Made by a program: the position numbers and the translations under genes | Origin: Nitrospina sp. | Lineage (GTDB): Bacteria > Nitrospinota > Nitrospinia > Nitrospinales > Nitrospinaceae | DNA length: 64,000 nt | Direction: 5' to 3' | Assembly (NCBI GenBank): GCA_020430445.1 | Contig: JAGQJZ010000001.1 | Location: 22,990 to 86,989 of the forward strand | In this document: positions 26,306-34,679 of the stretch, piece after piece | Position numbering within the stretch: the stretch's first letter is position 1 | Layout of the letters: every line of letters begins with the position of its first letter | The notes under the pieces: model-generated | Seen by the model: the letters and a program-made list of their open reading frames with translations, nothing else | What the model was told of the DNA's origin: nothing | Databases searched by the model: none

Positions 26306-28096
26306 TCAACGCAGGCCGCTGGCAAACCGGCCCGCCGCCTGCCCCGGATGCGAGGCCGAATCCGCCGCATCGCCGATAAATTCCAACGCGAATCCGGTGT
26401 TGCCGGATTCGAACACCACCGCTCCCCAATAAGACAGCAGGGTGACATCCGGGAACCCTCCGCCCGGCACCCGGAATTTTGGAGTTGAAGCGACCGGATC
26501 GATCCGGAGGAACCCCGACCCGGATGCCGAATAGCCGGTGATGAAATGCGCCGTCGGCAGGTTGCCGCCGTTGAGGCTGGCGTGGCCGGAAGGCACGATG
26601 AACAGGCGCGAGGTGATGCCGGGAGTCAGGGTGAATTCCGCCACCGGACCGAACACTCCGCCACCATCGAGGAACGCCTTCACCGAAACCCCTATCGCCT
26701 CCGCCATGCCGGAAAGGGAGGGATGCGTCAGTCCTATGAAAGTGTAATGCTGGTCGCCCGCCTGCCAGTAGGGCGTCACCACGCTTGCCGCGTTATCGAA
26801 ATCTCCGGCGATGGGCACCACATGCTCCCGGAAAGCGGCAACGGTGGCGGCGGTCTGGTTGAGGGTCTTGCGGTTGTCGGCGGCGTCGGCCTGACCCTCG
26901 GCGATGCCTGTGGGATTGCCGCTGAACAGCACATCCGGGTTCGACCAGTAGGCGATCCGCGGGCAGGAACCGCAATTACCGGAAGTGGTCGCCATGATGG
27001 TGCGGAAGTTGTTTGCGGTGTCCTCGTACCCATGGTTGAACGTGAACGGGCCGTCGGTGTTGTCCACTTCCCTCTGGTGCCGGGCCCCCATGTTGTGCCC
27101 GATCTCGTGGCCGAAGGTCATGTTGCCCGTGGCGCAACCGCGCCGGGTCACCGACATGGCGCTCGAAGCGAACGCGCTGGTGACCGTGCTCATGAAATAC
27201 CCCAGACCGCACAGACTGTTATCGCCTTCCACCAGCATGACCACGAGGTCTGCGCCATACTGTTCACGCAGGCTGAGGGCATTGGGCACGTTGCCGTCCC
27301 GCAAGTCGGCAAGGGCCTGGCTGTAGCTGAAGCCGGATTCACTGTAGGCGACCTCCTCCGCGTGAACCACGCGGATGCGGGGATCGATACCGCTGTTGGC
27401 GTAGGCGGTGTTCGTTTCCGTCTCCGCCAGGTCGACCAGGACTTCGATCGCGGCAACCGAGCCCGCCGCCTCCCGCGCGGTGGACGTGTACACCACCAGC
27501 ACGTCGATCAGCGAACCGTCGTCGACCAGAGTATCGCCCTCCGCCGGGGAACTTCCCGCAACCGGCAACGCCACCGGTTCGCCCGCATCGGGAAAGGCCG
27601 ATGGGTCGAGGTCGAACACGCCGTGGCCACCGCCGGGCAGGGGCCTTATCTGGCAAAGCAAACCGCCGGCGGTCACCGTTGCCATCACCTGTCCCTCATG
27701 GACGGCGATCATGACCTGACTTGCCGGGTGCCCGGCCAGCGTGCCCACCAGGGAGAATCCACCGGAAAGATGGCGTTCGATGCGGATCACCCGGGCGGTG
27801 TAGGTTTCATTGGGAAACAGGTTCAGGACCAGTTCACTTCCCGGGGAAACAGGCGCACCATTGGCCTGCGTCAGTTGGGAAAGATCGACCTCCACCCGGC
27901 GCGAACGCAAAACCGTGCCCGCCGGGTCGCCCGCGACCACCTCTTCCTGAGGAATTTCACTGAAAAGGGGCGCCCCGTATGCCGGAGACACGGCCCCCCA
28001 TGTCAAAAGGAAAAAAACCGCAACGCGGATTCCTGCATCCAAACAACAGGATCCCGGAAACGAACGGGAAATCCATCTCCGGCTTCTAGTCTGCAC
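26306..28096 (-). CDS. Secreted metzincin zinc metalloprotease (reprolysin-like)
   Basis: A GTG start at 28094-28096 is supported by GGAGG with a 7-base gap; no ATG is near. The 596-residue product has a signal peptide (VAVFFLLTWGAVSPAYGA). A propeptide-like beta domain (about 45-170) precedes the catalytic domain, which contains the extended zinc site HEIGHNMGARH (about 329-339), matching HExxHxxGxxH. A downstream TIM methionine fits the Met-turn (FRTIMAT). About 190 residues of beta-rich C-terminal sequence follow. Several cysteines near the active site (NCGSC, SLCGLGYF-like) fit an extracellular fold. It is likely secreted to the medium or periplasm and stands alone, with no inhibitor gene adjacent. 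Confidence 0.87.
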   Translation of the reverse strand: MQTRSRRWISRSFPGSCCLDAGIRVAVFFLLTWGAVSPAYGAPLFSEIPQEEVVAGDPAGTVLRSRRVEVDLSQLTQANGAPVSPGSELVLNLFPNETYTARVIRIERHLSGGFSLVGTLAGHPASQVMIAVHEGQVMATVTAGGLLCQIRPLPGGGHGVFDLDPSAFPDAGEPVALPVAGSSPAEGDTLVDDGSLIDVLVVYTSTAREAAGSVAAIEVLVDLAETETNTAYANSGIDPRIRVVHAEEVAYSESGFSYSQALADLRDGNVPNALSLREQYGADLVVMLVEGDNSLCGLGYFMSTVTSAFASSAMSVTRRGCATGNMTFGHEIGHNMGARHQREVDNTDGPFTFNHGYEDTANNFRTIMATTSGNCGSCPRIAYWSNPDVLFSGNPTGIAEGQADAADNRKTLNQTAATVAAFREHVVPIAGDFDNAASVVTPYWQAGDQHYTFIGLTHPSLSGMAEAIGVSVKAFLDGGGVFGPVAEFTLTPGITSRLFIVPSGHASLNGGNLPTAHFITGYSASGSGFLRIDPVASTPKFRVPGGGFPDVTLLSYWGAVVFESGNTGFALEFIGDAADSASHPGQAAGRFASGLR

Positions 28097-28279
28097 AACC
28101 TGACCTCCACTTCCTGATTTTCGGGAAGAGCGTTCATGCCTGCTGGCGGGTCGTGCTCAAGGAGATGGGGGCCCCTGTCCCACCGGCGATGTTGTTTTTT
28201 GTCCGAATAATTCCAAGGTAAGAGCACTTCCCGTGCGTGTCAACCCATAACCCCGCATCCGATCAGGAGATTCAGATTC

Positions 28280-28510
28280 ATGGCAGACCCCCGATACATC
28301 CTTCAGTTCAAAGCGGCCACCGGTTTCAGCGTGGTTCTGGAATACGGCAGCGAGGAGAAACTGCAGGCCGACGAAAAAAGAATCCGCGAGGCGGGACTGG
28401 AGGTGGAACGTATCCACGACTATCATTTTAACTTCAGCAATGCGGACCTGTTCATGGACATGCGCAGTCCGGAGTGCGTCGAACAGTTCGATCTGGACGA
28501 CTGGATTTGA
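28280..28510 (+). CDS. Small conserved-looking protein of unknown function
   Basis: The gene encodes 76 residues with no signal peptide, a mixed alpha/beta pattern (RYILQFKAATGFSVVLEYG, then a helical EEKLQADEKRIREAG) and an acidic C-terminal end (EQFDLDDWI). The ATG is preceded by an AGGAG-containing leader. It is flanked by genes on the opposite strand, so it is monocistronic. I recognise no family. Confidence 0.6.
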   Translation: MADPRYILQFKAATGFSVVLEYGSEEKLQADEKRIREAGLEVERIHDYHFNFSNADLFMDMRSPECVEQFDLDDWI

Positions 28511-28552
28511 AACTTCCATCGTAACCGGGCCCCGGCGGGATGGAACGCCTGT

Positions 28553-29068
28553 TCAACCGTCGAACCGGACCTGCCCCACCTGATACCCGATCAACTCCGC
28601 CACTTTTTCCAGGTCAAACGGCCAGGCGTATTTGAGGTCCACCGCGGGGAAACGTTTTTGCAGACGTGAAACCTCTTCCGGGATTTCCCCATCGGCATGC
28701 GATCCGCCCGGGGTCACCATGGTGGTGACCAGCGCGATCTGTCCGGCACCTTCGCCCACCAGTTGCTCCACCGCCTGTTCGATGGAAGGCGTGCAAAACT
28801 CGTTATAAGCGATGACAAGCCTGCGCCCGCCCAGCAAGGGGGCAAGACGTTTTGCGAGCTCCAGCAGGCCCATCCGGTAGGGATCGTTTTCAGGAGTCCT
28901 CGGCCATTCCCGGATGCGGCGGTCGGCTTCCCGCTCTTGCGGCGTCGGCCCGCCGCCTTTGGCCCGGCGCTCCGCTTCCAGTTTTTTGAGTTCCGTCACC
29001 CACTGGCGCGGCATGTCTTTCGGCACACCGCCATGGCCAATGAGGATGACCGCGCCTTGAGCGCTCAT
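28553..29068 (-). CDS. CbiX/SirB-like chelatase family protein
   Basis: The 171-residue protein starts with the chelatase-fold signature AVILIGHGGVP, has an internal charged segment, then RLVIAYNEFCTPSIEQAVEQLVGEGAGQIALVTTMVTPGGSHADGEIPEEV. The last part includes the second histidine of the family. CbiX and SirB insert cobalt or iron into sirohydrochlorin. Family members outside corrin or sirohaem operons are common and their substrate is uncertain. No other corrin gene is nearby, so the specific reaction is not assigned. It is divergent from the PAAR-like gene. Confidence 0.8.
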   Translation of the reverse strand: MSAQGAVILIGHGGVPKDMPRQWVTELKKLEAERRAKGGGPTPQEREADRRIREWPRTPENDPYRMGLLELAKRLAPLLGGRRLVIAYNEFCTPSIEQAVEQLVGEGAGQIALVTTMVTPGGSHADGEIPEEVSRLQKRFPAVDLKYAWPFDLEKVAELIGYQVGQVRFDG

Positions 29069-29142
29069 CGCAAGGTCCTTCCAAGAATTTCCATGCTAGA
29101 ATACACGGGAGTTGATTTCATCCTTTTCCGGGAGGAGTTCCC

Positions 29143-29532
29143 ATGGCTTACCTGGTTTGCGACGGCGCCACCATATCCTGCTCCGGTGAAGTTTCCCAGG
29201 GCACCTGCAGTCTCACCGTGTTGAATTCCATGATCACCTCCGACGACAACGCCCAGGCCACGATCATGGATTACGTGCCTTATATGAACGTCGCGTCCTT
29301 CGGTTCCTGCAACCTGAGTTCCAACCCGATGGTGGCTGCGGCCACGGCGGCCAAGCTCGGGGTTCACACACCGGTGACCTGCGTGCCGATGACGCTTTCG
29401 CCCTGGCTGGTGGGGAGTCCCACCGTGATGGTCAACAACCTGCCGGCGCTGACGGACGATTCCACCCTCATCTGCACCTGGGGCGGCACCATCAGTGTGG
29501 ACGATGCCGGGCAATCCGTCGTCGAAACCTGA
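29143..29532 (+). CDS. PAAR-like (DUF4280) spike-tip protein
   Basis: This 129-residue protein matches the DUF4280 PAAR-like family. It starts MAYLVCDGATISCSGE, has NVASFGSCNLSSNPMV in the centre, and C-terminal TPVTCVPMTLSPWLVG, SPTVMVNNLPALTDDS and LICTWGGTISV. Conserved cysteines punctuate each strand pair. PAAR and PAAR-like proteins sharpen the VgrG tip and can carry effectors. No toxin domain is attached here, so it is probably a structural tip or loading protein for the T6SS encoded about 8 kb upstream. AGGAG precedes the ATG. Confidence 0.85.
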   Translation: MAYLVCDGATISCSGEVSQGTCSLTVLNSMITSDDNAQATIMDYVPYMNVASFGSCNLSSNPMVAAATAAKLGVHTPVTCVPMTLSPWLVGSPTVMVNNLPALTDDSTLICTWGGTISVDDAGQSVVET

Positions 29533-29543
29533 CGCCTCGCGGT

Positions 29544-30005
29544 TCAACCTGCGCGGGTGACGGTGGATTTTCCGTCCTCACTCCAGGCCACCCGGATATA
29601 CTCCGGGAATTGCGTCTCCCGGTCGAAATTCGCATCCAGAACCTGATCACAGGTGAGATTCAAAACACCTGAAAGATCGGCACCGTTGAGCCAGGCCCCC
29701 TCCATTTCCGCTTCATTGAAATCAGCCCCGCGCAGATTGGCTTCGGCAAAAACCGCATTGGACAGGTCGGCTTCGGAGAGGTTCGCATTTTCGAGGTTCG
29801 CCCGGATCAGGTAGGTCGAACTCAAATCCGCCCCCACCAGATTTGCATTGGAGAAATCCGCTTCCATGAGTTTCAGGTTGCTCATGTCTTCTCCCGCAAG
29901 TTGCTCTTTCCGGCCTTCCAGATCCTGGCGGGCTTCAATCCACTGCGCCAGCATTCGGTTCGCCTCTTCACTTAAACTGTTATTGTGTATAGCTTTATTG
30001 TTCAT
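29544..30005 (-). CDS. Pentapeptide-repeat protein
   Basis: The 153-residue protein has a helical N-terminus (about 1-45) and then tandem A(D/N)LxX pentapeptides (for example ADFSNANLVGADLSSTYLIR, ANLENANLSEADLSNAVF), which form a right-handed quadrilateral beta-helix. A short C-terminal domain follows. It converges on the PAAR-like gene with an 11-base gap. Pentapeptide proteins are frequent passengers near T6SS spike genes, and some bind DNA gyrase, but neither role is shown here. There is no signal peptide or transmembrane helix. Confidence 0.85.
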   Translation of the reverse strand: MNNKAIHNNSLSEEANRMLAQWIEARQDLEGRKEQLAGEDMSNLKLMEADFSNANLVGADLSSTYLIRANLENANLSEADLSNAVFAEANLRGADFNEAEMEGAWLNGADLSGVLNLTCDQVLDANFDRETQFPEYIRVAWSEDGKSTVTRAG

Positions 30006-30222
30006 CTCGGGATCAATCCAGTCTGGAAAAAGTGGGTTAATTAAGATAGACTCCAGCAGATACCTGAGCGCTTTTAAGCCCCGGTTTTTCGTTATTGTAG
30101 CATCCTCGCGTTAAGAGGAAAAACCGCTTCCTCGAACTTTCCTTTATCAGGAACCCGCATGCAATAAACGAAAGTTTTCTACACTCTCAAACCGCCCCGG
30201 TTGTCCCTTCCTGGAGGATTTC

Positions 30223-30645
30223 ATGATTTCAAACCCCGTCGCCCAAGAGTTGATCAAAAACCTGCCGCCTTTGAAGCATTTCGCACCCGGCTCTATTTAT
30301 CTCACCCGCTGCCCTTTTCACACCGGAGAGACGCCGTCTCTTGTGATCGACTTTGAACGGGACGCCGCAGTCTGCCTGCAGTGTGGTTTTGGCGGAACGA
30401 CAACTCAGTTGTACGCTGAACTGGGAGAAAAACAAAACAGGCAGGCGTCCCCATTGAGGAAAAGAAACAGCGGCTCACAAAACCTTTCCATTCCCTGGGA
30501 CAATTACGGACATCTGGTGACCGAGGAAGTCAGCCAGGCCATTCACGGCCACTTGTTTTCCTCAAAGGTGAAGGAACTCAATTCCGCCGTCGAACAACTG
30601 GCGCAACTCGTCTCGCGCATGAAACTCTGGATCGACTCCAAGTAA
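30223..30645 (+). CDS. Stand-alone CHC2-type zinc-finger protein
   Basis: The 140-residue protein carries C30-x2-H33 and C51-x2-C54 (CPFH...CLQCGFGG), the CHC2 zinc ribbon found at the N-terminus of DnaG primase, including the PFHxxxTPS context. The rest is a basic/Gln-rich linker and a C-terminal helix with a coiled-coil-like pattern (SSKVKELNSAVEQLAQLVSR). There is no TOPRIM or helicase-binding domain, so it is not a primase by itself. Possible roles are nucleic-acid binding or accessory function for a mobile element, but no mobile-element gene is adjacent. CTGGAGG precedes the ATG. Confidence 0.75.
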   Translation: MISNPVAQELIKNLPPLKHFAPGSIYLTRCPFHTGETPSLVIDFERDAAVCLQCGFGGTTTQLYAELGEKQNRQASPLRKRNSGSQNLSIPWDNYGHLVTEEVSQAIHGHLFSSKVKELNSAVEQLAQLVSRMKLWIDSK

Positions 30646-30658
30646 AAACCGCAGCCCT

Positions 30659-31924
30659 CTATTCGCTGCCGGTTCTTCCCCGGACCAGCATGACCTCGGG
30701 CCCCTGCTTCGTGTGCTCTGTCCAAAGCGCGTAGACACGCCCCCCGGTTCCGGGAAACAACTGCGGATAGGAAATACTTCTTTGATTGAACGGAAGCGCC
30801 TGCGGAGCGAATACCGAGTTTCCAGTTCCAACCCGCACCAGCCAGGGGCCTGCCGGCCCCCAACCGTCTTCCTGTTTTGGATCCCGTCCCTGGAAAATCA
30901 CCCAGGCCTCGCCGTCCACTTCCGCAATATGCGGGTGGTTGGGGTCGAGGACCGTCCCCTGGATTTCAAACGGGGTGGAAAAGGTTTTTCCCGAGTCAGT
31001 CGATTGAGCCATCAGCAACCGGGCCCGGCCCTCTCCCGCGGTGTACCAGGTCAGGATCAACCGTCCATCGACCCATTTCATGGCCGGACCCGAATGGGCG
31101 CAGCCGTTGATCTTCCAGCCTTTTTGCGAAACGCGAACCGGTTGCGACCAGGTTTTGCCTTCGTCCTTCGATGTGGCGACCACGATGACACGTTCGTTTT
31201 CCCCGAACACGTGACGCCAGGTCATGTATAAATTTCCCGCGTCGTCCGTGGTGAGAGCGGGACGGCAGCAGGGGCAGATACGCCCCGACACTTTCACGTT
31301 GGCATTGAAAGTCGCTCCCTGGTCATCCGACCGGGCCAGGTAGATGGAAGCCATCCCCGGCGGTTCCGTGGCCTTGTCGCGGCCGTCGATCCAGGCGGCG
31401 TAGACTTTTCCCTGCGCTGAGGTCTCCAGCGTAAAAAACGAATGCATCCCCTTGCCGCCGTCATCGTTGACCAGAACGGGAGGCAGAAAACTCCTGCCGA
31501 AATTCATGGAACGTCCAAATTTGATCCCGCCCGTTCCTTCCCAGAGCGAATAAATTCCAATCCCCGGTCCAACGCGTAACTGCGGATTGTTTTCCCCATG
31601 GGCGCTGACTTCCCCCACATCCTGATTGATCCGGTAGTCGTGACCAAAACTCTGCCCTTCGTTGTGTGACCTTTTGAACACGAGGTCCGCTCCCTTTTCA
31701 CCGGGAGTGGCGATGATCATGTTGATCCCTTCCGACGCCCACACCCAGAATTGCGCCCCCATCCCGGGCCCCAGGGAGCGGGGTGAGGATTCCCAGGCAG
31801 GGTTCCCGGAAACCGCGGACGGAGACGCCGCAGTGGCTTTAATATCCGCCTGTGGCGCCGCGGCGCAGGCACAGAGGAACAGGAGACTGGTCAGGGCTGC
31901 GAGCCTGTGTATTGGCGAATTCAT
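30659..31924 (-). CDS. BNR/sialidase-like propeller lipoprotein
   Basis: The ATG at 31924 is preferred over an upstream GTG because it has AAAGGTG in front. The product has a lipoprotein signal (LTSLLFLCAC) and a six-bladed propeller with BNR Asp-box-like motifs (SDDQGATFNANV, SKDEGKTWSQPV, STDSGKTFSTPF). A distinctive GRICPCCRPAL element in the middle holds three clustered cysteines. Relatives are often labelled exo-alpha-sialidase, but the catalytic arginines were not verified. It lies downstream of a TonB receptor on the same strand. The Cys cluster and the neighbours suggest a metal-related surface or periplasmic role rather than glycan hydrolysis. Confidence 0.72.
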   Translation of the reverse strand: MNSPIHRLAALTSLLFLCACAAAPQADIKATAASPSAVSGNPAWESSPRSLGPGMGAQFWVWASEGINMIIATPGEKGADLVFKRSHNEGQSFGHDYRINQDVGEVSAHGENNPQLRVGPGIGIYSLWEGTGGIKFGRSMNFGRSFLPPVLVNDDGGKGMHSFFTLETSAQGKVYAAWIDGRDKATEPPGMASIYLARSDDQGATFNANVKVSGRICPCCRPALTTDDAGNLYMTWRHVFGENERVIVVATSKDEGKTWSQPVRVSQKGWKINGCAHSGPAMKWVDGRLILTWYTAGEGRARLLMAQSTDSGKTFSTPFEIQGTVLDPNHPHIAEVDGEAWVIFQGRDPKQEDGWGPAGPWLVRVGTGNSVFAPQALPFNQRSISYPQLFPGTGGRVYALWTEHTKQGPEVMLVRGRTGSE

Positions 31925-31976
31925 TATTTTCACCTTTCAGAAAGTGGTCAACCAGATATTCTCTTCCCGGGCACAA

Positions 31977-32000
31977 GCCGTGGACCTCGCGGTCCACGGC
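31977..32000 (-). other. Perfect 10-bp hairpin in the TonB receptor-BNR gap
   Basis: GCCGTGGACC (31977-31986) pairs perfectly with GGTCCACGGC (31991-32000) around a TCGC loop. It has no T-run, so a mRNA-processing or stabilising element is more likely than a terminator. Confidence 0.7.
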
Positions 32001-32021
32001 CGTCACCCTTAGGAGGAGGAA

Positions 32022-32041
32022 TGTCCGCCACAAGGCGGACA
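32022..32041 (-). other. Second perfect 8-bp hairpin in the same gap
   Basis: TGTCCGCC (32022-32029) pairs with GGCGGACA (32034-32041) around ACAA, 21 bases from the first hairpin with an AGGAGGAGGA stretch between them on the plus strand. The 230-base gap holds no convincing gene. Confidence 0.65.
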
Positions 32042-32152
32042 ATAGCAGGAAGAGCTGCACACACAACCGTCCTTCCTGAAACTGCACGACGTTCCCAAAG
32101 TCCGCTCCCTGTCTTCGGAACGCCCCAGGGTCCACTACTTCCCTTCCCGCCG

Positions 32153-34531
32153 CTAGTAAGTCGCCTTGACCTGCATGTAATAGGTCCGCTGCGGGTAGGG
32201 ATGGAAATCAAACGCCTGGTAATTATTGAGATTGTTGATACCGAACGAACCCACCAGTTCATGGCCTTCCCAATACGTCCGGTAACTGGTTTTAAAATCG
32301 ACGAACAACTGCTCGGTGGTGCCGCCGAACGTATCGGCGCGATCGGTATTGTCCAGCCGCGCATGGGCCCGGGAGGCGTAATGAATCCCGGTCACCACGT
32401 CCCACTGGTCCGTGATGTGGTACGTGGCCAGCCCGTTCACCCTCCAGGGAGCGATCAGGGGCAGTTGATTGCCCACAACCGATGGATCGACCCGGTTCGC
32501 CAGAACCTCGGAGTGAACATAGGTCGTATTGAAGACCAGGTCGAGGTTCGGGGTCAGCACACCGTTCTGGTGAAAATCAAACGCCACTCCCCGCTCCCGC
32601 ACCTCATCGATATTTGAAAAGGTGGTGGTAAAGGAGGGAGGCGTGCTGAGGACCTGGGTCAGGATCAGGTCATCGATGGCGTTCTCAAAAAAATTGAGGC
32701 TCGCCCAGCCGTTTTCAAGGTCCTTGCGGATCATGAACGCCTTGTTGAACGCGTCCTCCCGGCGCAGGCCGGCGTTGGCGATCTGCACACCCAGCGCGCT
32801 GAACACGGTGTCGCCGTACAGTTCGCCGACGATCGGATACCGGTAGGCGCGGGCCAGTGAAAAAGCCAGGTGCCACCCTTCCGGTGCGTATTCCATGGAA
32901 AATTTCGGCGAAAAGGAATCCTGGCTCTTGTCGCTCAGGCTGGCGATCCCGGTTTTGAATCCCCGGTACGCCTGCCACCACTCCTGGCGTCCCCCCACCG
33001 TCGCGGTGAGGTCTCCCCAGAAATTCCAGGCGGCCTGCGCGAAGATGCCGTTGTTCATCGTCTGTCCGCCGTTCCGGCTGCGCAGCGAATCGCGCGTGGC
33101 TTCCACCCAGTTGAGGCTGTTGTATTGATCGATCTCCAGGGAATAATGGTCGAAATGGTACCCGGCGAAAAAGCTCAGGTCGTCATTTCCCAGGAATTTT
33201 TTGTTGGCAAACAGCATGTCGAAGGTCTGCCATCCGGTGTCCTTGAAATCGGACACCACGCCGGAGCCGGTGTAGAGCGGATCGTCCGGGTTGACGCTGG
33301 AAACCGATTGCCGGTTGTGGGGATAGGTGTAAAGGCTGAAAGCCGTGTCGAACTTCCAGTTGCCGGGCAGGTTGCCCTTGGCCCCCAGGCCGAGGAGAAC
33401 GTCCTGGCGGTGCGCGGTGGATTCGCTGAACACGGAACCGGGAATATTAAAGGCCACGCCCTGAGTCTGGAACGGCGTGCCCATAAACCCCGGGCCGCCC
33501 CAGATTTTGTTTCCCGCGGCGTCGGTCAGGTAGTTTTCCACACTGGTCTGATCCACCCGGTTGTCCAGCGCCGCCACCATGATGCGCCCCGTAAAGTCGT
33601 CGGTGAAATCGTACTGCCCTTTAAATTTAAAAATATTTTTGTTTTGAACTTCCTTGCCCGTCGACCCGTAAACGATCCGGTCGTTGCCCCGGGGGTCCGT
33701 GTCGCGGAAAGCGCCGCGAACAGCGGTCTGGGCTCCCGCAGCCGTGAACGGTCCGGTAGCGGCGATGAACGTCTGCGGCTGGCTCTCCGTCGTCCAGTGG
33801 TCGTAGAACGCGGAATAGGTGAAGCGGTCCACCCGATCCCCGACGTAAATATGAGTCTTGAATCCGGTAAAGGCGTCGTCGGTTCCATACTGTTTGTACG
33901 GTTGCACGAAGCCGGTAGAGTTCATGTCGAATTCGAACCCTTCCGGCGTGTGGGTCTTGATGTCAATCACCCCGCCCATCGCATTGCCGGAGTACAGGGC
34001 CGAGAACGCCCCGTAAATGATATTGACCTGTTCCACTTCTTCCGGTGAAACCAGTTCCCAGCGCGGCGCTCCATTCCACTGCGACTGCAGGTGGTAATGC
34101 AGGGGAAAACCGTCGACAAACACCATGATGCCCGCCTGCTGGAAGTTTCCGATCCCGTTCATCGTGACCAGGCCGTTGGTGTCCCCGATGTACCGCTGCC
34201 GGATCTGCAGGTTGGGCGCGTAGCGAAACGTATCGTCCATCGAAATCGCGTTGATCGACTCGATATCCTGCGCCGTGAACGCCGATTTGTAAATCAATTC
34301 CGGGTCAGCCCCAAGGAGCTCGTGCAGACGGGCTTTGGGGGCCGAAACGGCCACATCCTTCAAACGCCGGACTTTTTTACCGGGATCCGGGTTCTGATCG
34401 GCCAGAATCATGGGAGCGGGCTTTTCCTCTTTTCCCTGCGACGCCTGGTCGTCGGCCACCGCAACCGTCCCCAAGCTCAATCCCGCAACCAGGGCAAACA
34501 GGAGCCCTCGAATTAAACTTCCTGGTTTCAT
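32153..34531 (-). CDS. TonB-dependent outer-membrane receptor
   Basis: The 792-residue protein has a signal peptide (LLFALVAGLSLGTVAVA), a plug domain (SINAISMDDTFRYAPNLQIR, MVFVDGFPLHYHLQS, EVEQVNIIYGAFSALYSGNAMGGVIDI) and a 22-strand-type barrel ending in aromatic residues (QRTYYMQVKATY). It is a ligand-gated porin powered by TonB-ExbBD, none of which is in this window. The ligand is not visible. Neighbours (BNR lipoprotein with a Cys cluster, His/Cys-rich exported protein) suggest a metal or metallophore. It is probably the first gene of a unit with the BNR lipoprotein downstream. Confidence 0.9.
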   Translation of the reverse strand: MKPGSLIRGLLFALVAGLSLGTVAVADDQASQGKEEKPAPMILADQNPDPGKKVRRLKDVAVSAPKARLHELLGADPELIYKSAFTAQDIESINAISMDDTFRYAPNLQIRQRYIGDTNGLVTMNGIGNFQQAGIMVFVDGFPLHYHLQSQWNGAPRWELVSPEEVEQVNIIYGAFSALYSGNAMGGVIDIKTHTPEGFEFDMNSTGFVQPYKQYGTDDAFTGFKTHIYVGDRVDRFTYSAFYDHWTTESQPQTFIAATGPFTAAGAQTAVRGAFRDTDPRGNDRIVYGSTGKEVQNKNIFKFKGQYDFTDDFTGRIMVAALDNRVDQTSVENYLTDAAGNKIWGGPGFMGTPFQTQGVAFNIPGSVFSESTAHRQDVLLGLGAKGNLPGNWKFDTAFSLYTYPHNRQSVSSVNPDDPLYTGSGVVSDFKDTGWQTFDMLFANKKFLGNDDLSFFAGYHFDHYSLEIDQYNSLNWVEATRDSLRSRNGGQTMNNGIFAQAAWNFWGDLTATVGGRQEWWQAYRGFKTGIASLSDKSQDSFSPKFSMEYAPEGWHLAFSLARAYRYPIVGELYGDTVFSALGVQIANAGLRREDAFNKAFMIRKDLENGWASLNFFENAIDDLILTQVLSTPPSFTTTFSNIDEVRERGVAFDFHQNGVLTPNLDLVFNTTYVHSEVLANRVDPSVVGNQLPLIAPWRVNGLATYHITDQWDVVTGIHYASRAHARLDNTDRADTFGGTTEQLFVDFKTSYRTYWEGHELVGSFGINNLNNYQAFDFHPYPQRTYYMQVKATY

Positions 34532-34679
34532 AACACATCCTCTTGAGTTGTATGCCGCTGTTCAAGTGGGGAAAGAGGTCGTGGCCCGCGCGGACAAACC
34601 CGCGCCAATGCGCATGACAGATCACAAAACAACGGACGCGCCTTTTCCCGTTTAAATGTCTACTTGAATGGAAATGAAC

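Noticed and set aside
26546..28117. Plus-strand open frame opposite the metalloprotease
   Set aside because: Opposite strand of a gene with an intact catalytic motif; no recognisable domain or ribosome binding site.
30659..31924. True sialidase
   Set aside because: Asp boxes show only the propeller fold; the catalytic arginine triad was not confirmed and the setting is metal uptake rather than glycan use.
31839..32135. Small minus-strand frame across the hairpin-bearing gap
   Set aside because: It overlaps the lipoprotein start and both hairpins, has no Shine-Dalgarno and no plausible fold.
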